Shown in pieces: positions 49,601 through 61,495 of a DNA stretch of 64,000 nucleotides. Location of the stretch: positions 17,899,230-17,963,229 of the forward strand of contig CM032121.1 of assembly GCA_018894105.1 (NCBI GenBank), read 5' to 3'. The position numbers were made by a program, and so were the translations under genes. A model generated the notes under the pieces. It searched no databases. It was given only the letters and a program-made list of their open reading frames with translations, and was not told where the DNA came from. The DNA comes from Jacaranda mimosifolia (Eukaryota; Streptophyta; Magnoliopsida; Lamiales; Bignoniaceae). Each line of letters starts with the position of its first letter. Within the stretch, counting starts at the first letter, position 1.

Positions 49601-51364
49601 CTGAATGCTACAATAGTTGCACTGTTGGAGAAAAGCCAACCACCTGAATGAGAGGATCATTACAAGCACTATCGATCAACCTTCCCCTTCCCAGTAGACA
49701 AAGTAAATGAACCTTGTGCACATACTCGGCAACTTCCTGTCACAAAACAAAATCTATATTGGAATGCAGGAGGCAAAGTATTCCACATCAGAATGACAAT
49801 ACGATCATGCTTAAATCACAGTAACAAAATTACCTTCTCTTCTGCAGTAGCTCGCCGGACAGGCTTCCGCTTTCCCAAGCCATGTGAAACATCAAACTCA
49901 ACAGAAACTCCACTAACTAAATCTTCTTGAAAATCTTTAGTGGAAGATAATGTAGGAATGGACCCATCTTCCCATTCAGAATCATCAAAATCATTATGAT
50001 CGTCATCCTTTCCAGGGTTAGAAGCATAATGCATTGCTTCTCTACTGTAAGATTCAGGTTCTGCTGTATCTTTTTCTCCAGCTGTATCCATTTCGTCGAT
50101 ATCCTTTGATCCTGTCTCCATCTAGAAGGTGGTCAAGAAAATTAACAGAACAGATCAATGTTGAATTAATCACAGAAAACAATTGGGGCAAATAGAGGGC
50201 CAAGCTTCCCTTATATATCCCATTTACACCATAAAACAAGCTATAGTAAATATTCATATCATACGTACAAATAGTTGGAAAAACATAAACATCCCCTACA
50301 TTTGTTGAAATTTGATACATCCACACATCTAGGATGTAATTCTACTTGGTTCCTAACATTTCTAGGAAAAGGTACACTTATGGCATACGCTGGAATTCTT
50401 ATTTATAATTCTTTATTTCATAGCAAACAGGCCTAATGTGATACAGAAGTTGTTGCATCAGTGCTGAGACTTTCTGCTTCTTTATTGAAAAACAATACAA
50501 TAATCATAAGTAAACTCCTAATGACAGCCTTGGCAGTTAGCAAAATTAATATATTTTGAGTAAAAATCATAAGTTACTTGAAGAAAGTCACCAGACATAT
50601 CAACAGTTGAATAACTATTACAGTTTGTAACAACCAATGTTTCAAATAGCCAATGAGGAAACGAGAGAGAGGAGTGAACTTACCTTAGATTCAGATTCAC
50701 AGCGACGCAAATAACCGACATCTTCTTTATTAAACCCTTTTTTAACTCTTGTCAACAGCTTTCCCACAGCATCTCGAGAAACGTTCGAAAGAGTTTCTGA
50801 TATCCCAAAATCCAGCTGTCATTATACATCAAATACAACGCACTGAAAGAGCATTCACTATAATAGTGTGACTGACACAATAAACAAACCATTATCATCA
50901 ATGCTCTCTGATACATGTAGCCCTCCCATTGCTCCTTGTTCACCTACACCGGCCAAAAAAAAAGGAAATAAGAAAAAAGAGATATACAAACAAAATTAAG
51001 CAGAAATGTCAGTGATGCTAAGTTGTCGGTACACCATTGACGTGTAAGTAAGCATGCTTATTCTGTAGGCATATCAGATTCAACTCGAAACCAGTATTTG
51101 TGTTAGCTTTACATACAAATTAAAATAATTTACTCAAAATTTCAAGAAACTGAAATAAACAATAAATGCTTCAAAGAAAAACCAAAAAAATGGTAATTTA
51201 AAAGTTAGATTATTCACTTCAACAGAAAATTCTACAGTTTTCTGCAAATATAATTGGCTCGATGAAAAAGAAAAAAATTCCCAAAAAGTCAACAAAAGAA
51301 ATTCTTTAAAGATCAGAGGCATACCCACTGATTGTGGGCGCTTGGCTCGGCTTCTGGTTTGCAT
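34695..51364 (-). CDS. RAD4: DNA repair protein RAD4/XPC homologue, complete
   Basis: Fourteen exons on the minus strand join in frame: 51325-51364, 50890-50943, 50684-50796, 49834-50121, 49644-49736, 47607-47699, 47406-47507, 46190-46239, 43149-43916, 40396-40741, 40104-40298, 39867-40019, 35463-35672 and 34695-35072. They total 2883 bases, 960 residues. The N-terminus (MQTRSRAKRP) is basic. Residues 70-165 are acidic and disordered. The Rad4 transglutaminase-fold domain begins at about 166 and includes FHNNFHARS, ETREGTPE, WVHVDAINAIIDGEHKVE and TRRYCTKWYKVAAQRI. It is split by a Ser/Lys-rich insertion within residues 278-470, as in plants. BHD1 (about 650-714) has NHHLYVIERWL, VYPRTCVQTLHTKERWL; BHD2 (about 715-768) GLYGKWQTEPLRLP; BHD3 (about 769-835) RLDIDFAPAMVGFEF and VVCAEFKDAIL. 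The C-terminus ends KRCHCGFSIQFEEL. The family recognises helix-distorting lesions and starts global-genome nucleotide-excision repair in the nucleus. No break was found, so it looks functional. Confidence 0.93.
37240..37910. repeat. degenerate subterminal-type repeats in RAD4 intron 12
   Basis: Imperfectly repeated text such as CCAGAGGGGTTTATTCTAAT, GAGGGTGCATTGGCAATAT, AAAGGGGTTACTTAGGTAA and CCAGAAGGATATTAATC recurs every 40-60 bases. This resembles MULE-type ends, but no inverted partner was found. RAD4 intron 12 (35673-39866, 4.2 kb) otherwise lacks coding text. Confidence 0.35.
38861..39150. repeat. 145-bp tandem duplication in RAD4 intron 12
   Basis: Two copies (38861-39005 and 39006-39150) are nearly identical. 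Each contains TTCATTTAAAACCCCTCC, GTGGAGGATTCCACAGAAAC and AAAAGGTGGAAATTAATATT. In copy 2, CCTCCAC-TAC-GTGGAGG is a perfect hairpin; copy 1 has a mismatched version. Confidence 0.9.
41176..41495. mobile_element. 320-bp MITE in RAD4 intron 9
   Basis: The left end is GGGGCTGTTTGGTTTCATTTCC. The right end, reverse-complemented, is GGGCCTTTTTGGTTTTATCTCC, then ATTTCC. The interior has no coding capacity and is rich in TTTCAT/ATTTTC. The GGG(C)C-TGTTTGG type of end occurs in PIF/Harbinger and hAT MITEs. Flanking duplications are unclear, so the superfamily is open. Confidence 0.65.
46827..47085. repeat. 62-bp tandem repeat, three full and one partial unit, RAD4 intron 7
   Basis: Units start at 46827, 46889 and 46951, exactly 62 bases apart, with GATCTGTCACACCA, CAGAATTTTAACCTAGAACC, TCTTAAGTGTCTCATTGG and TCCATTTCA. 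A diverged fourth unit follows to about 47085. Copies 2 and 3 are nearly identical, implying recent expansion. Confidence 0.92.
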
Positions 51365-51600
51365 TGTGCATGTGTGCTTGGTGAGGTTGGGGGCCGGGGT
51401 GAGGATGGCAAGGGGTTGCTATTAAGGCGGAGGAGAGGGAGAGAGTCGCGCGAGGCGCAATATTCAACAGTCGCAGCAATTTGGCGGTTGAAGAGCGTCC
51501 AGCAAGCCGGAGTGCACGTGGACCGGGCTGCAAAAATTAAGGCCCAAGTACTTGAGCTATTTCTTTTCTATTAATCAATATGTTTTCAAGTGTTTTACCC
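51365..51600 (-). promoter_or_regulatory. RAD4 leader/promoter region with overlapping upstream ORF
   Basis: This is the most GC-rich short stretch in the area, with CT-rich text on the transcribed strand (TCTCTCCCTCTCC near 51440), typical of a plant leader. An upstream ATG at 51533 opens a 75-codon frame that passes over the RAD4 start (51364) in another frame and ends at 51306. Whether the transcript includes it depends on the start site, which is not readable here. Confidence 0.45.
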
Positions 51601-53020
51601 TTCCTCTGCCTCCCTCGCTAGTGCTACATAATACTTTTATAAAGGCTATACATAATTATGTATATTTCTATTTTTCTCAACTCTTCCTGTAGACACAATT
51701 TTTTTCATTTAAATTATTTTTTTAACTTTTATTTATATTTTTTCAAATATGCACGAATGAGTTTGGCATTGATTTTAACTAATTGATTTTTTCTTTATTG
51801 TAAATTATTTTCGAGCCATCTAAGTAACATCAATTTTTATTTTTATTGAATGCGCACGCATTGAGTATGTACTAAATACTAATATACATTAACAGGGTTG
51901 CATGCAATTATTGTTTGCATAAATTTTTTTAGATTATTTAAAATTAAATATATGAAATAATATAAATTGCGGAGCAAGATTAAAAAGTTATATTAAATAT
52001 TTAACATGATAAAAAAGCAAGGATGTTGTTTTAACAACGTGATTTGTGGATCTTGTGAAAAATACAATTATAACTTTATTAAATCATTTGTAAAGCATAA
52101 TTTAAAATGGGGCGGGATGAAATGGATTCAAGGCCATGGTTCCAGCCTAATTCATCTAGCTTTGAGTTGGGTTGGGTTTCAAATAATTTAAATAAATTTG
52201 GGTTGGGTTCTAATGGGTTTAATGTGGGTTGGCTCAAGTGAATTCAGTTGAATTTTAAATTTTAAATAAATGTAAAATGAGTTGTACATAATCCAATCCA
52301 GTTTCAACCGTAGATTAATCAGCTCTTTCATTATTCTACCGCACGCGTCGTCATCTTTGTACTAAATAGATTTAAATGAGAATCGAAAAAATAAAATTTT
52401 GAAATATTTTTATTTCTATTCTTAAGTTTAGCCATAATAAATTTTCAAATAATTATTTCCCAATGCTTTGAAGTTTGAATAGTCCAACTTTAGTCTTTTA
52501 CATTATCAAGTGATATTATACTTTTATAAAAATAATATATCATTTAAAAAACTAAAATATTGTATGTGAATATAACAAGAAAAAAAATTACAAGCGTTCA
52601 GCGGTTCAAGTTAGGACAAAGAACAGGAGTAGATTAAAGAAAGAGCATACTACGTAAATTTCATTTTAAAATAATTTTGGACTTTTTTCGTGGCCTTTTA
52701 CTAGTATTTGAACTTCAAATTTTAGTGAAGAAAAACAAAAAATATATAAAACAATAAGTAAAAAATTATTTTACTTAATAGATTTTTAATAAAACTCAAA
52801 ATCAAAACTTAATGTTAGATTTTAATAAAATTCTAAAAATAAATTGGACTAATTTGTTTAGGCATGATTGTAATCCATACATCAGTGTGGTCCAGCCATA
52901 AGGTTTGCTTGACTTGATTTAATCCGATTTTAAGTGATAAGCAAGAATTTAACAACAATTAATTAACATACATAAAACAAAAAACAAAAAACAAAAAAAA
53001 TCATAGTTTAACAAAATAAA
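51601..53020. other. AT-rich intergenic region
   Basis: No gene. At about 52130-52250 there is repeated GGGTTGGGTT text, and complementary AACCCAA/ACCCAACC text lies at 54010-54110. Together these could be ends of a decayed hAT-like element spanning 52.1-54.13 kb; the right end CCCATTTGTCAATGCTA fits, but the left end was not located. Confidence 0.35.
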
Positions 53021-53962
53021 TGTCACACCCTAACTCAATAAAATAAAATAAAATTTTTAAACATAAATCAAATCAATAAAAGAATAAAACTAGAAAGATG
53101 TTCTTTATCTCTTTACCTTGCTAATTCTCCTCCATATCTGAAAATATCAACAAGAAAGAGTGAGCTCAAAGGCCCGGCAAGCATTTTACATATATTTAAG
53201 ATGTAAAATATTCAAAATACCTTATAATTAACATTACCATATTACTATAACCCCAAAATCGGTGAACAATCCACCATCATAACAAAACATATAAAGTTTC
53301 GAAACAAGTTTCGAGCCGGCATATACAAAGGTTCCACATCGCATGGATTCCATATCACATAGCAAAATGTTATAGTCAACATAGTGATGCAAAATATATT
53401 CTCATATTTAGGATTGTGAATATTTCAAACCTTAAACATAAGTAAAATACCCACCCACTACTCTTATAGTTAAATAGAAATACCACTTGAAGATCCTTCC
53501 TCCCCTCTTCTTCGTCTACTACATTTTCCTCTTCTTCTAATATTTTCTCATTCCACAATGTAAGTATGTTCTTACATATTCCCAACATATATATAGGCAG
53601 TTTTTGTAACTCATAGATTACTTCTCACTATTCCTACATAATACATCACTACTTCTCATTCTTAATAAAATGCACCTCTACATATACATGAATAAATATG
53701 CTATTACTCCATACTCCCCCACTATTATATGATTAATACACCACTATTTTCCTCATTCTTAATAATGTTCCTAAGTAAAGACATTATTACATGATAAATG
53801 CACCACTATCTCTCATTCTTAAGTAACACTACTTTATAATCGTCTTGTAACTTATAACCATAATTTCAAGAATAAAAGTTCACTAATTGTCATTATTTAA
53901 TTGAGTTAGTAAATCAATTTATTATTATTACGTATTATTATAATTATCTTCGGGGCATTACA
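53021..53962. mobile_element. putative solo LTR, 942 bp
   Basis: It starts TGTCACACCCTAAC and ends CGGGGCATTACA, i.e. TG...CA ends that are also short imperfect inverted repeats. Flanks are ATAAA on the left and ATAAT on the right, a four-of-five match for a 5-base duplication. The interior has no coding capacity and contains phrases (GAGCTCAAAGGCCCGGC, GTTTCGAGCCGGC) I associate with widespread plant non-autonomous repeats with TGTNAC...CCC ends. The class is not certain. Confidence 0.45.
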
Positions 53963-54486
53963 ATAATATAGTAATGTATTTAATAAAAATTATAATTTTA
54001 TTTGTATTGGACCCACTTCAACCCAAACCATTTTTAACCCATGAATATAATCTCATTTAAAACACAATTCATTTTAGACCCAACCTATAAAAACCCAATT
54101 GAACCCACCCATTTGTCAATGCTAATTTAAAGAATAACTTTAGAATATTAATAAACTTGGTATATAAACTGTTTTTAATATGTTGAATTCTCTATTTTAT
54201 TTTTCAAACTATATTGTCTATTTAACTTGTTGGAATAATTAAAAGCAATTTATGTAAAAAATCAAAAATAACTTTTACATTAGATACAAAATAACATTTC
54301 TCTTTATAGTAGCATAGGCTGTATGCAATGGCGTTCTTTATTTTGGGAGGAAAAGTTTGAGTCATTTTGTAACCATAACCCACTTATTTCATATTTTTAA
54401 ATAAACCTTTATAAACATTTAGTGGGAGTTTATTTATGTATTCCACTCATTTCAAAGCACGAGGCTCCATTAGATCATGAGAAGCC

Positions 54487-55415
54487 TGATCTTGTCACAA
54501 CCAACGTGAGAAACATAATTGATGATGGTATGATCTGCTTGGTGATGAACTGGTCTTCGGTCCAATGCAATTGACTAGAAGGGAGGTCGAAATGAGTATT
54601 TAGGTTAAGTTGGGTCGAGTCCTACGACCAATAGCACACGTTAGGATAGCCGAGATACTCTCAGCTAAGGCACTCCGACGCTCAAATCAGTACTTAATCG
54701 ACTAAAAGATAAAGTGACAAAGTGATGGCTTTTAGTGATAATGAGCATCCCTTGCTGAAGGATAGTAATGGGGTATATATAGCCTTTCTGGAGAGATTGA
54801 TATGTCAATGATGTCATTACTTATACAGAGAGGGCCTTTGTTCTCACTTAAGGACCTTTAGGTCTTATCTCTTTTGTGTACTTTGCCAGGTGGCACCTTC
54901 TCCAACTCTATAGGGCATGGAGGTACGATGGAGGCTTGTACTACCTTGGTTCTGTAGAGGAGAGGTACGGGAGGCAGCACGTATCATTAATACGGAGGTA
55001 CACCGCCTGTCAGAGCATTTCATGTGGCAGAGAGGTGGTTCTGGTGTATTCAATGCAACTGTGACTAGTGGCGTGGGACTGTTATATGCCGCTCTGATTA
55101 ACTTCCTAAGGTCGAGATGTTTCCTTGTCTGGTAGCCATCTATGCATGCTCCAGCCAAGGTGATGGAACTTTGTTGGATTCAAATCTCCCTCTGATTGAG
55201 GGCTGAATGATCATTCTCGAGCTGATCGACCACACTGTGGTAGATCGGGCAAGATATCGATACTCGTGCTCGCAGAATGGCCCAATGAGGGCTTGGGCCT
55301 GGTCGACCACCTGGTCGATTATTAATGGGCTGGGCCTGATAGCCAATTAGGTTGTCCCATATCATACCTTTTGTCTGATCGAATGTTAGTAGGTCTGTTG
55401 GGCTATCTTATATCA
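54487..55415 (-). repeat. 3' LTR of Tat element 2
   Basis: Its minus-strand start TGATATAAGATAGCCC follows directly on the polypurine tract. The end near 54487 (GACAAGATCA) is chosen from the TG...CA rule and is less sure. A TATA-like box (GGCTATATATACCCC, minus strand) at about 54771-54784 is a likely LTR promoter. The first 310 bases match 63693-64000. Confidence 0.75.
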
Positions 55416-55433
55416 TGAGTCCCCCCCCATTCC
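55416..55433 (-). other. polypurine tract of Tat element 2
   Basis: Minus strand GGAATGGGGGGGGACTCA immediately precedes the LTR start. This is the plus-strand primer position in LTR retrotransposons. Confidence 0.75.
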
Positions 55434-55746
55434 TGAGCCCTGATCGAGTTGTTCAACGAAAAGGAATGGGAAACAACTTACTTGAGAAACTAGAATATGT
55501 TCGACGAGGGATTCAATGTGTTGATACTATTTAAATTTCAAAAATCGACCAGGGTTTCAGTGCATTTAATGCGTTAGTTACATTGGGCAGCGTGGACAAT
55601 CAACCGACAGATGCGTAATAATTGCCCGATAGCCGGTTGTTTTAGCTGGTTAAGTTACCCGCTGGCAGAGGCCTATAAATAGAGGGGTGAATTTTTTTCA
55701 TTTTACACTTTTACCACAACTTGGGAGGTCGAGCTCTGCAATTCAC

Positions 55747-56415
55747 TAGACCCCGCAAAAAATTACCCAAACCCACGGGTACCCGTGGGTACCCAAAAAA
55801 ATACGGGTAATGGGCCTTATTTTCTGTACCCAATAAAATGCGGGTAATTTTACCCGCCATTTTTTGGCCCAACCCACGGGTAACCCGTAAATAATTATTT
55901 ATATTTTAATTATTAATTTTTCTCTAATTTTTGCAACTATTTTGGAAGGTGTAACACTTTTTTTTGTTAATGAATTCAACAATATTTAAGTAGTGTTTAA
56001 ACTTTTAGTTCAAAATTTTTTTGACATATAATGAAATTTAAATTTAAACTTCGAAATGTAATATAACTTAAATTTAATATATGTTTAAATATTTAAGTTG
56101 TAGTTTTCAAACCAAAACATTTGACATGCTTTAAAATATTTGTTCAATATAATATTTGAAATTTAGCCTCTTTTATTAATTTTATTTAGGTAACAACTAA
56201 CATTTAAATAATATTATGTAAATTTAAAAGAAAAAAAATTATTTAAATATATATATATATAAAAAAGTACGGGTACCCGTGGGTTACCCATTACCCATAG
56301 TCACGGGTAATGGGTTCACTATCTCGTACCCAATAAAAAATGGGTAATTTTACCCGCAGGTAATTTTACCCAACCCGTTCTTGGGTTACCCGTGGGTACC
56401 CATTTGCCAGGTCTA
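55747..56415. mobile_element. hAT-type non-autonomous element, 669 bp, 8-bp TSD
   Basis: The left end TAGACCCCGCAAA and the right end TTTGCCAGGTCTA are inverted copies. The exact 8-base duplication CAATTCAC lies at 55739-55746 and 56416-56423. Both subterminal regions hold GGGTACCC, CACGGGTA and ACCCGTGGGT motifs in both orientations. The AT-rich centre has no coding capacity. It inserted into Tat element 2. Confidence 0.9.
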
Positions 56416-56799
56416 CAATTCACTACTCCTTGCGCTAGTTGAATTTCTTCTATTCTTGTTATCTACGTAAGTTTCCTTCTATCTCGAGAAAATTTACTTT
56501 TCTTTATTTCGCTCAAATATTATATAGCAAATATGTAGAGAGTTTTTTTGGAGGATAGTAATAGGGGGAGTGATAGTGAGAAGACCCGGTTGGATATAGG
56601 TTTGACCAGAAGGATAGGCGACTCGACTAGCGAGTCTTCTAGTGATGCTCGAGCTCTCCTAACATTTGAGTAATACTCGTGTTGATGCTGGGGGGTGAGG
56701 TTAGGCCCAGTCGACCTCCCATATCTCACAGTAGGTTATTCACCCCTAACCACTATAGCAAAACCATATATGAGATCAAGGATAGGGATTTAGAACTGA

Positions 56800-58935
56800 T
56801 CAAGTAGTTATATTTCCTTCGAAGTTCGAGTTGATCGTCCCTAAGCCTAGTGATAGAATGTATCGACCTCTGAATGATTACCTGAAAATTTTTGAGGATG
56901 CCTTTAAGTGTGGGCTTAGATTTCCCCTAGCACAAGCTGTAGTCGACGTTCTAGCAGGTCTCCAGGTCTATATCACCCAATTGCTTCCCAACTATTTCTT
57001 GATTCTTTACAGTTTTGTTGTTTTAATAGCTATACACGACCAACCCCCATCTTTTGCCAATTTTAGTAATCTCTTCCGCCTTTCGATGTCCTGGAAGTCG
57101 GGTAGTATTGAGGAGTCGGGCTTTTATTATCTCACAGCCCGCCCTCATCGAACGTTTTTGGTGAGCCCTTCTTCTTCGCATGTTTAAGCCTGAAAAAAAT
57201 GTTATTTTTTATTCAAGCTCTTGGTGGGGTCCGGTTTAATATACATAGGGGTTGGCTTATGAGGCATATCGAGATGCCAGAGAATGAGAATCCCACTTGG
57301 CCTAATACTTTCATTCAAGACTTAGTAGAGTTTGGGCAAATTGAGGCATCAGGGTACGTTGAGGAAAACAATCTGCTCAGCTGGATTTGCTAGCTGACGC
57401 TCGACTAGGTAGATACCACTAATTGATTTTTGTTTATTTCTGGTTTTTATACTTTCTGGTTGATACTGATGTATTTGCTTGTGTTGTTTTAGATTGAACA
57501 GAGATCATTAATTACACACATTAGCAAGCAATAGCTCTACAGCAAAGGGCGCAAGAGCACCGTCAAGCGACCGTTCGTAGGGACTCGGGAGGCTGCTTCC
57601 CAAACTATTCCTCAGCATCGCCGCCTGCTTATCACCCTACCCAACCAACGCCCGTCAAGGCGACAACCTTGCATCTCAACAAAAGAGGTCGGCTATTGAG
57701 CATATTGCTCATCCTCGAAAGAAGACTACAGCTGAGAAAGGGAAAGGGAAGACTGGCGATCCTTCGCTCTTTGGGCCCCGACCAGACGATAAATTATTCT
57801 CGCTGCCCAATTTTCCTTCTCTGAGATTCGAGACCGACATCTCAATTTAAAACATGGCGTTAATGCTAGAAGCCGGTCGACTGGAGCTAGCCCCCTGAAA
57901 GTCCTAATGGCTAGACTGTTCATGTCCGACCATAAGAAGATGCTAGAGTGAGCCAGATGAAAGCCCTGAATGCGTTCGCATATCACGTGAACATGGTAAG
58001 TGTCTAGTCGAGTTTTACTTATTTTATCCAGGTTTATGTTTAAATTTTTTGACCAAATTTGCTCTTATAACAAGTCAGCCAAATGGGCTACTATTTTTAT
58101 CGGAGGTCCGAGCTAGCGCTCAATGATCGGGAGAAACTCTAGAATGAGCAAGAAAACGTTGAAATGGCTAAGACATAGGTTGATTCCTTGAAGTAGAGGA
58201 TCGAGGAGTTGACCCACCAGCTCAAGAAAAAGGATGTGCAGCTGGTGGCTGCTGTTATTGAAAAAGAGTCGCCTTGATGAATTACTACACAAGGTAAGGT
58301 TAAATGCAGAAGAAGCCTATGCCTTTAGTTAGGCGTTAGGGTACAATAGTGCTAGTCGATATGCTAGAGACGAGTTCTTCAAGGCACTCAAAGCATACAC
58401 AAAGAGGCAGTTCAACAATCCATGTTATGCTTGGCATTTTAAGATGCCAGCGTCGTTTTTGCAATTGGCAATGCGAAAGAGGTTTCGAGAAGGCTGTCAA
58501 GGAGCTAGAATTCTTGAGCTATTAGACTCGACTTGAGGACAAAGAGCTCCTAAATGTGCTATAGAATGAACAGCTAGAGGACTACCTCGACGTTGCTTTT
58601 ATCGACGAGAGTGTACTGCTGAAGAGGCTGGTGCTAGTATCCACCTGAGAGTAGTCGAGGTGGTGATGGAATTTGACTTCGCGAAAAAAATTGCATTCGA
58701 CATCAAGATGGCAAAGTTGATGTTGTAGCTTATTTTCCTCCGGCTGAACGCATATTTTTTACAGATGAGGCAAGTCTTTCTCGACCTATAATTCCTATCC
58801 AACCAGTGCCCGAGCAATAGGTCGAAAGCTTTCCCACTATTGTTTGCATGCCTTTTGGTGATGAGCTCGACCGCATTGTTGATGAGGTAGCGGCGGCTCT
58901 AGTTGGTAGTGGTGAGGGCGCCGGGTCGAGTTGAG
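56800..58935 (+). pseudogene. antisense ORF of Tat element 2 (Transposase_28-like domain)
   Basis: The plus strand, opposite to pol, reads VPKPSDRMYRPLNDYLKIFE, then DAFKCGLRFPLAQAVVDVLA, PNYFLILYSFVVLIAIHD and GFYYLTARP. This matches the 'putative gypsy-type transposon' domain (Transposase_28), whose relatives show FE-x-x-x-x-x-GLRFPLP and WF-x-F-x-x-R. A second open stretch (57199-57393) carries LMRHIEMPENENPTWPN. A later segment near 58090-58270 is charged and coiled-coil-like (EELTHQLKKKDVQLVAAVIE). Stops and frame changes break it into several parts. It occupies the place between integrase and 3' LTR. Confidence 0.7.
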
Positions 58936-59933
58936 AGTGCAGTTGTTTCTATTTTTGTTTATATTCGCCCTTCGAGGTGCTTTGATCGATTATATAAACA
59001 ACTTTTATGATGTAATTATGTTACTTGATATTTTATTTTATAACATCAACTTTTGCTCGTTATTCTTTGTCAATTGGCCCCTTTTTACTGATTTAATTCT
59101 TTCAAACTGATTACATCAATAAATGAAGAAATAAACTTTTCTTCCATGTAACTGGTCGATTAGTGCAATCTTTTAATAAAGGATTAGGTAATGTTTAATT
59201 GCTTTAGAAATAAGTTAATGGTCGATTATGAGATCGACTTGAAAAGAATAATTGAATAGATCTAAGGATATTTACATCGACTTGGCCCATTTAAAATTGG
59301 CTTTGAAATAGTCTTCGTAGTCAACTGCTTGGTCAACTTAAGGCATTTTCTTCGTAATCAAACGAATAGGGTTGGAGTCTTGATCGATCATGGGTCGACT
59401 TTATTAAATTAACTTCAAGTTGTTGTTTAATCTTTGCATCATAATACGTATGTTCGTGGGCGACTTGAATATGATAATCTAGAATAGGGTCAATTTAAGT
59501 TGTGCTCGACTACAGGGTCGACTTTAAACGATTTTCTTGTTTATTCAGGACGATGTAAGCCATGATTGTGGTTTTGAAACCAAATTGAGGTTGTCTATTG
59601 GGTCGACGTTAAATGATTTTCTCATTTATTGAGTAGGCTGTAAGCTATTATTGTGGTTTTGAAACTAAATTGAGGTCAATTATAAATGATTTTCTCATTT
59701 TATTGAGTAGGCTATAAGCCATGATTGTGGTTTTAAAACCAAATTGAGGTCGATTATAAACGATTTTCATGTTTATTAAGTAATTGGGCTAGAAGCCGCA
59801 GTTGCTGATGAGAGTAAATAGATGTTCAAATTTAGGTTGCCTTTATTGATTGGGAACCAAATTACAAAACAGTTGATTGGAGACCTTGGTCTACTTACAC
59901 ATAAAATTTGTTCAAATTCATTGCATTCCATGG

Positions 59934-60960
59934 TCAAGGGAGCTTGTTGCCAGCCATATCAGCTAGTCGATAAGAGTGGTGCTTCCCTACTTTGACTACC
60001 GAGTATGGGCCCTCCCATTTTGGGTCGAGTTTACCCATATTTTTTGAGACTTCGACTTTTTTAAGGACGAGGTCTCCCACCTTAAAGCTTCTTGGTCCAA
60101 CACCCTTGTTGTAGTGCTGAGCCATCTTTGACCTGTATCCTTGCATTGTTGTATATGTCTGCTGGCGCAGCTCATCGATTGTCTCGAGGTCAAATTCTCT
60201 TTCAGACTCATTCCTGATCGAGTTGTAGTAAATTATTTGAGTTGTGTGTTGTATCAACTCTGTTGGAACGACTGGTTCTGACCCGTAGACCAGACTATAA
60301 GGACTATGGCCCATGGCTGTTTTAAGAGTGGTTATATAAGCCTGCAGGACCCCAGAGAGGTCATCTACCCAACTTGGTCTAGATCTGTCAAGTCGAGTCT
60401 TGATGTGGTCGAGAATAATCTTGTTTGTGACTTCAATTTGTCCATTGGCTTGGGGGTTCTCAACTGAGGTGAAATGTTGTCGAATTCCTAAATTTTCACA
60501 CCATTCCTCGTGCTTCTGCTTTGGAATTATGTCCCATTGTCTGATATCAGTACTTTGGGCAAATTGAAACGGCAGATGATATTTTTCCACAAGAAACTTC
60601 TAATCGCTGCATTAATTATTTTTGGGACCGCCTCTGTTTCGACCTATTTCATGAAGTACTCGACTGCAACGATCATGAATTTCTTTTTTTTACCTGTAGT
60701 TTTTGGAAATGAACCAACTATATCTATCCCCCACTGGTCAAATGGCCATGTGATCTGAACTGGCACCAGTGTTTATATAGGCTAGTGAGGTATGTTGGAG
60801 TAGACCTGGTAAGATGGGCAATTTCTGGCGAAGTCTACTACATCTTTTAGCAAAGTTGGCAAAAAATATCCATGTCTGATGACTTTGTGGGCCAATGCTC
60901 ATCCTCCAAGTGATTACGCCATATGCCTGAATGGACCTCCTGTAAGACCTCCAGAACCTG
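59934..60960 (-). pseudogene. Gypsy integrase, core and C-terminal part
   Basis: The longest open stretch (60590-59934) reads IPKQKHEEWCENLGIRQHFT, then SVENPQANGQIEVTNKIILD, the region of the second D and the E of the D-D-E core (HP-Q-x-NGQ-x-E-x-x-N). It continues YGSEPVVPTELI and a C-terminal FKVGDLVLKKVEVSKN with KWEGPYSVVKV, the GPY/F module. Upstream, 60590-60960 is broken by stops. Integrase joins new copies to the chromosome; this one is not functional as it stands. Confidence 0.85.
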
Positions 60961-60969
60961 CTATGATGT

Positions 60970-61487
60970 TAGGGCTGTTAACTAATCAAATCGAACCGAA
61001 TATCTGAGGATTCAGATTTGATTCGATATATTTTACTCGTATTCGAATTCGATTCGAGTAACTATTCAACATATTCGGATTCGATTTGAATGTTCGATTA
61101 ACTCAATTTTTTATTTAAATTTTGAATTATTTATTGATTTTTCACCTCTTTATTATGGTCACAAAATGAAAAATATTTGATTTATCCAAAAAGCAAATAT
61201 TAAATACATGTAATAGTTGACATAATATTCAATGACTTCATTACTATAAATCATCAAAAATTTAAATTTTGAGAAATAAAAATATTAATATATAATAATA
61301 TATAGTAAAATATATTCGAATATTTTATCGAATATTATTGGATTCGATTATATATCGAATATTATACTAGACTCGAATTCGAATTCGTTAAATTTTGAAT
61401 TCGAATAGTTAAATTTCGAATTCGAATATGCTATTTGAATTTGAATCTCGAATTATTTGATAAATGTTTGTTTCATTAACAACCCTA
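60970..61487. mobile_element. hAT-type MITE, 518 bp, 8-bp TSD
   Basis: The ends TAGGGCTGTTAA and TTAACAACCCTA are inverted repeats. The exact 8-base duplication TATGATGT lies at 60962-60969 and 61488-61495. The interior is full of ATTCGAATTCGA-type palindromic motifs and has no coding capacity. It split the integrase gene of Tat element 2. Confidence 0.93.
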
Positions 61488-61495
61488 TATGATGT

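Noticed and set aside
34695..51364. RAD4 as a pseudogene because of its many large introns
   Set aside because: All 14 exons join in phase with GT/AG borders and no internal stop, and all family domains are present.
54865..55158. 97-codon ORF on the minus strand
   Set aside because: It lies entirely in the 3' LTR of Tat element 2 and has no domain.
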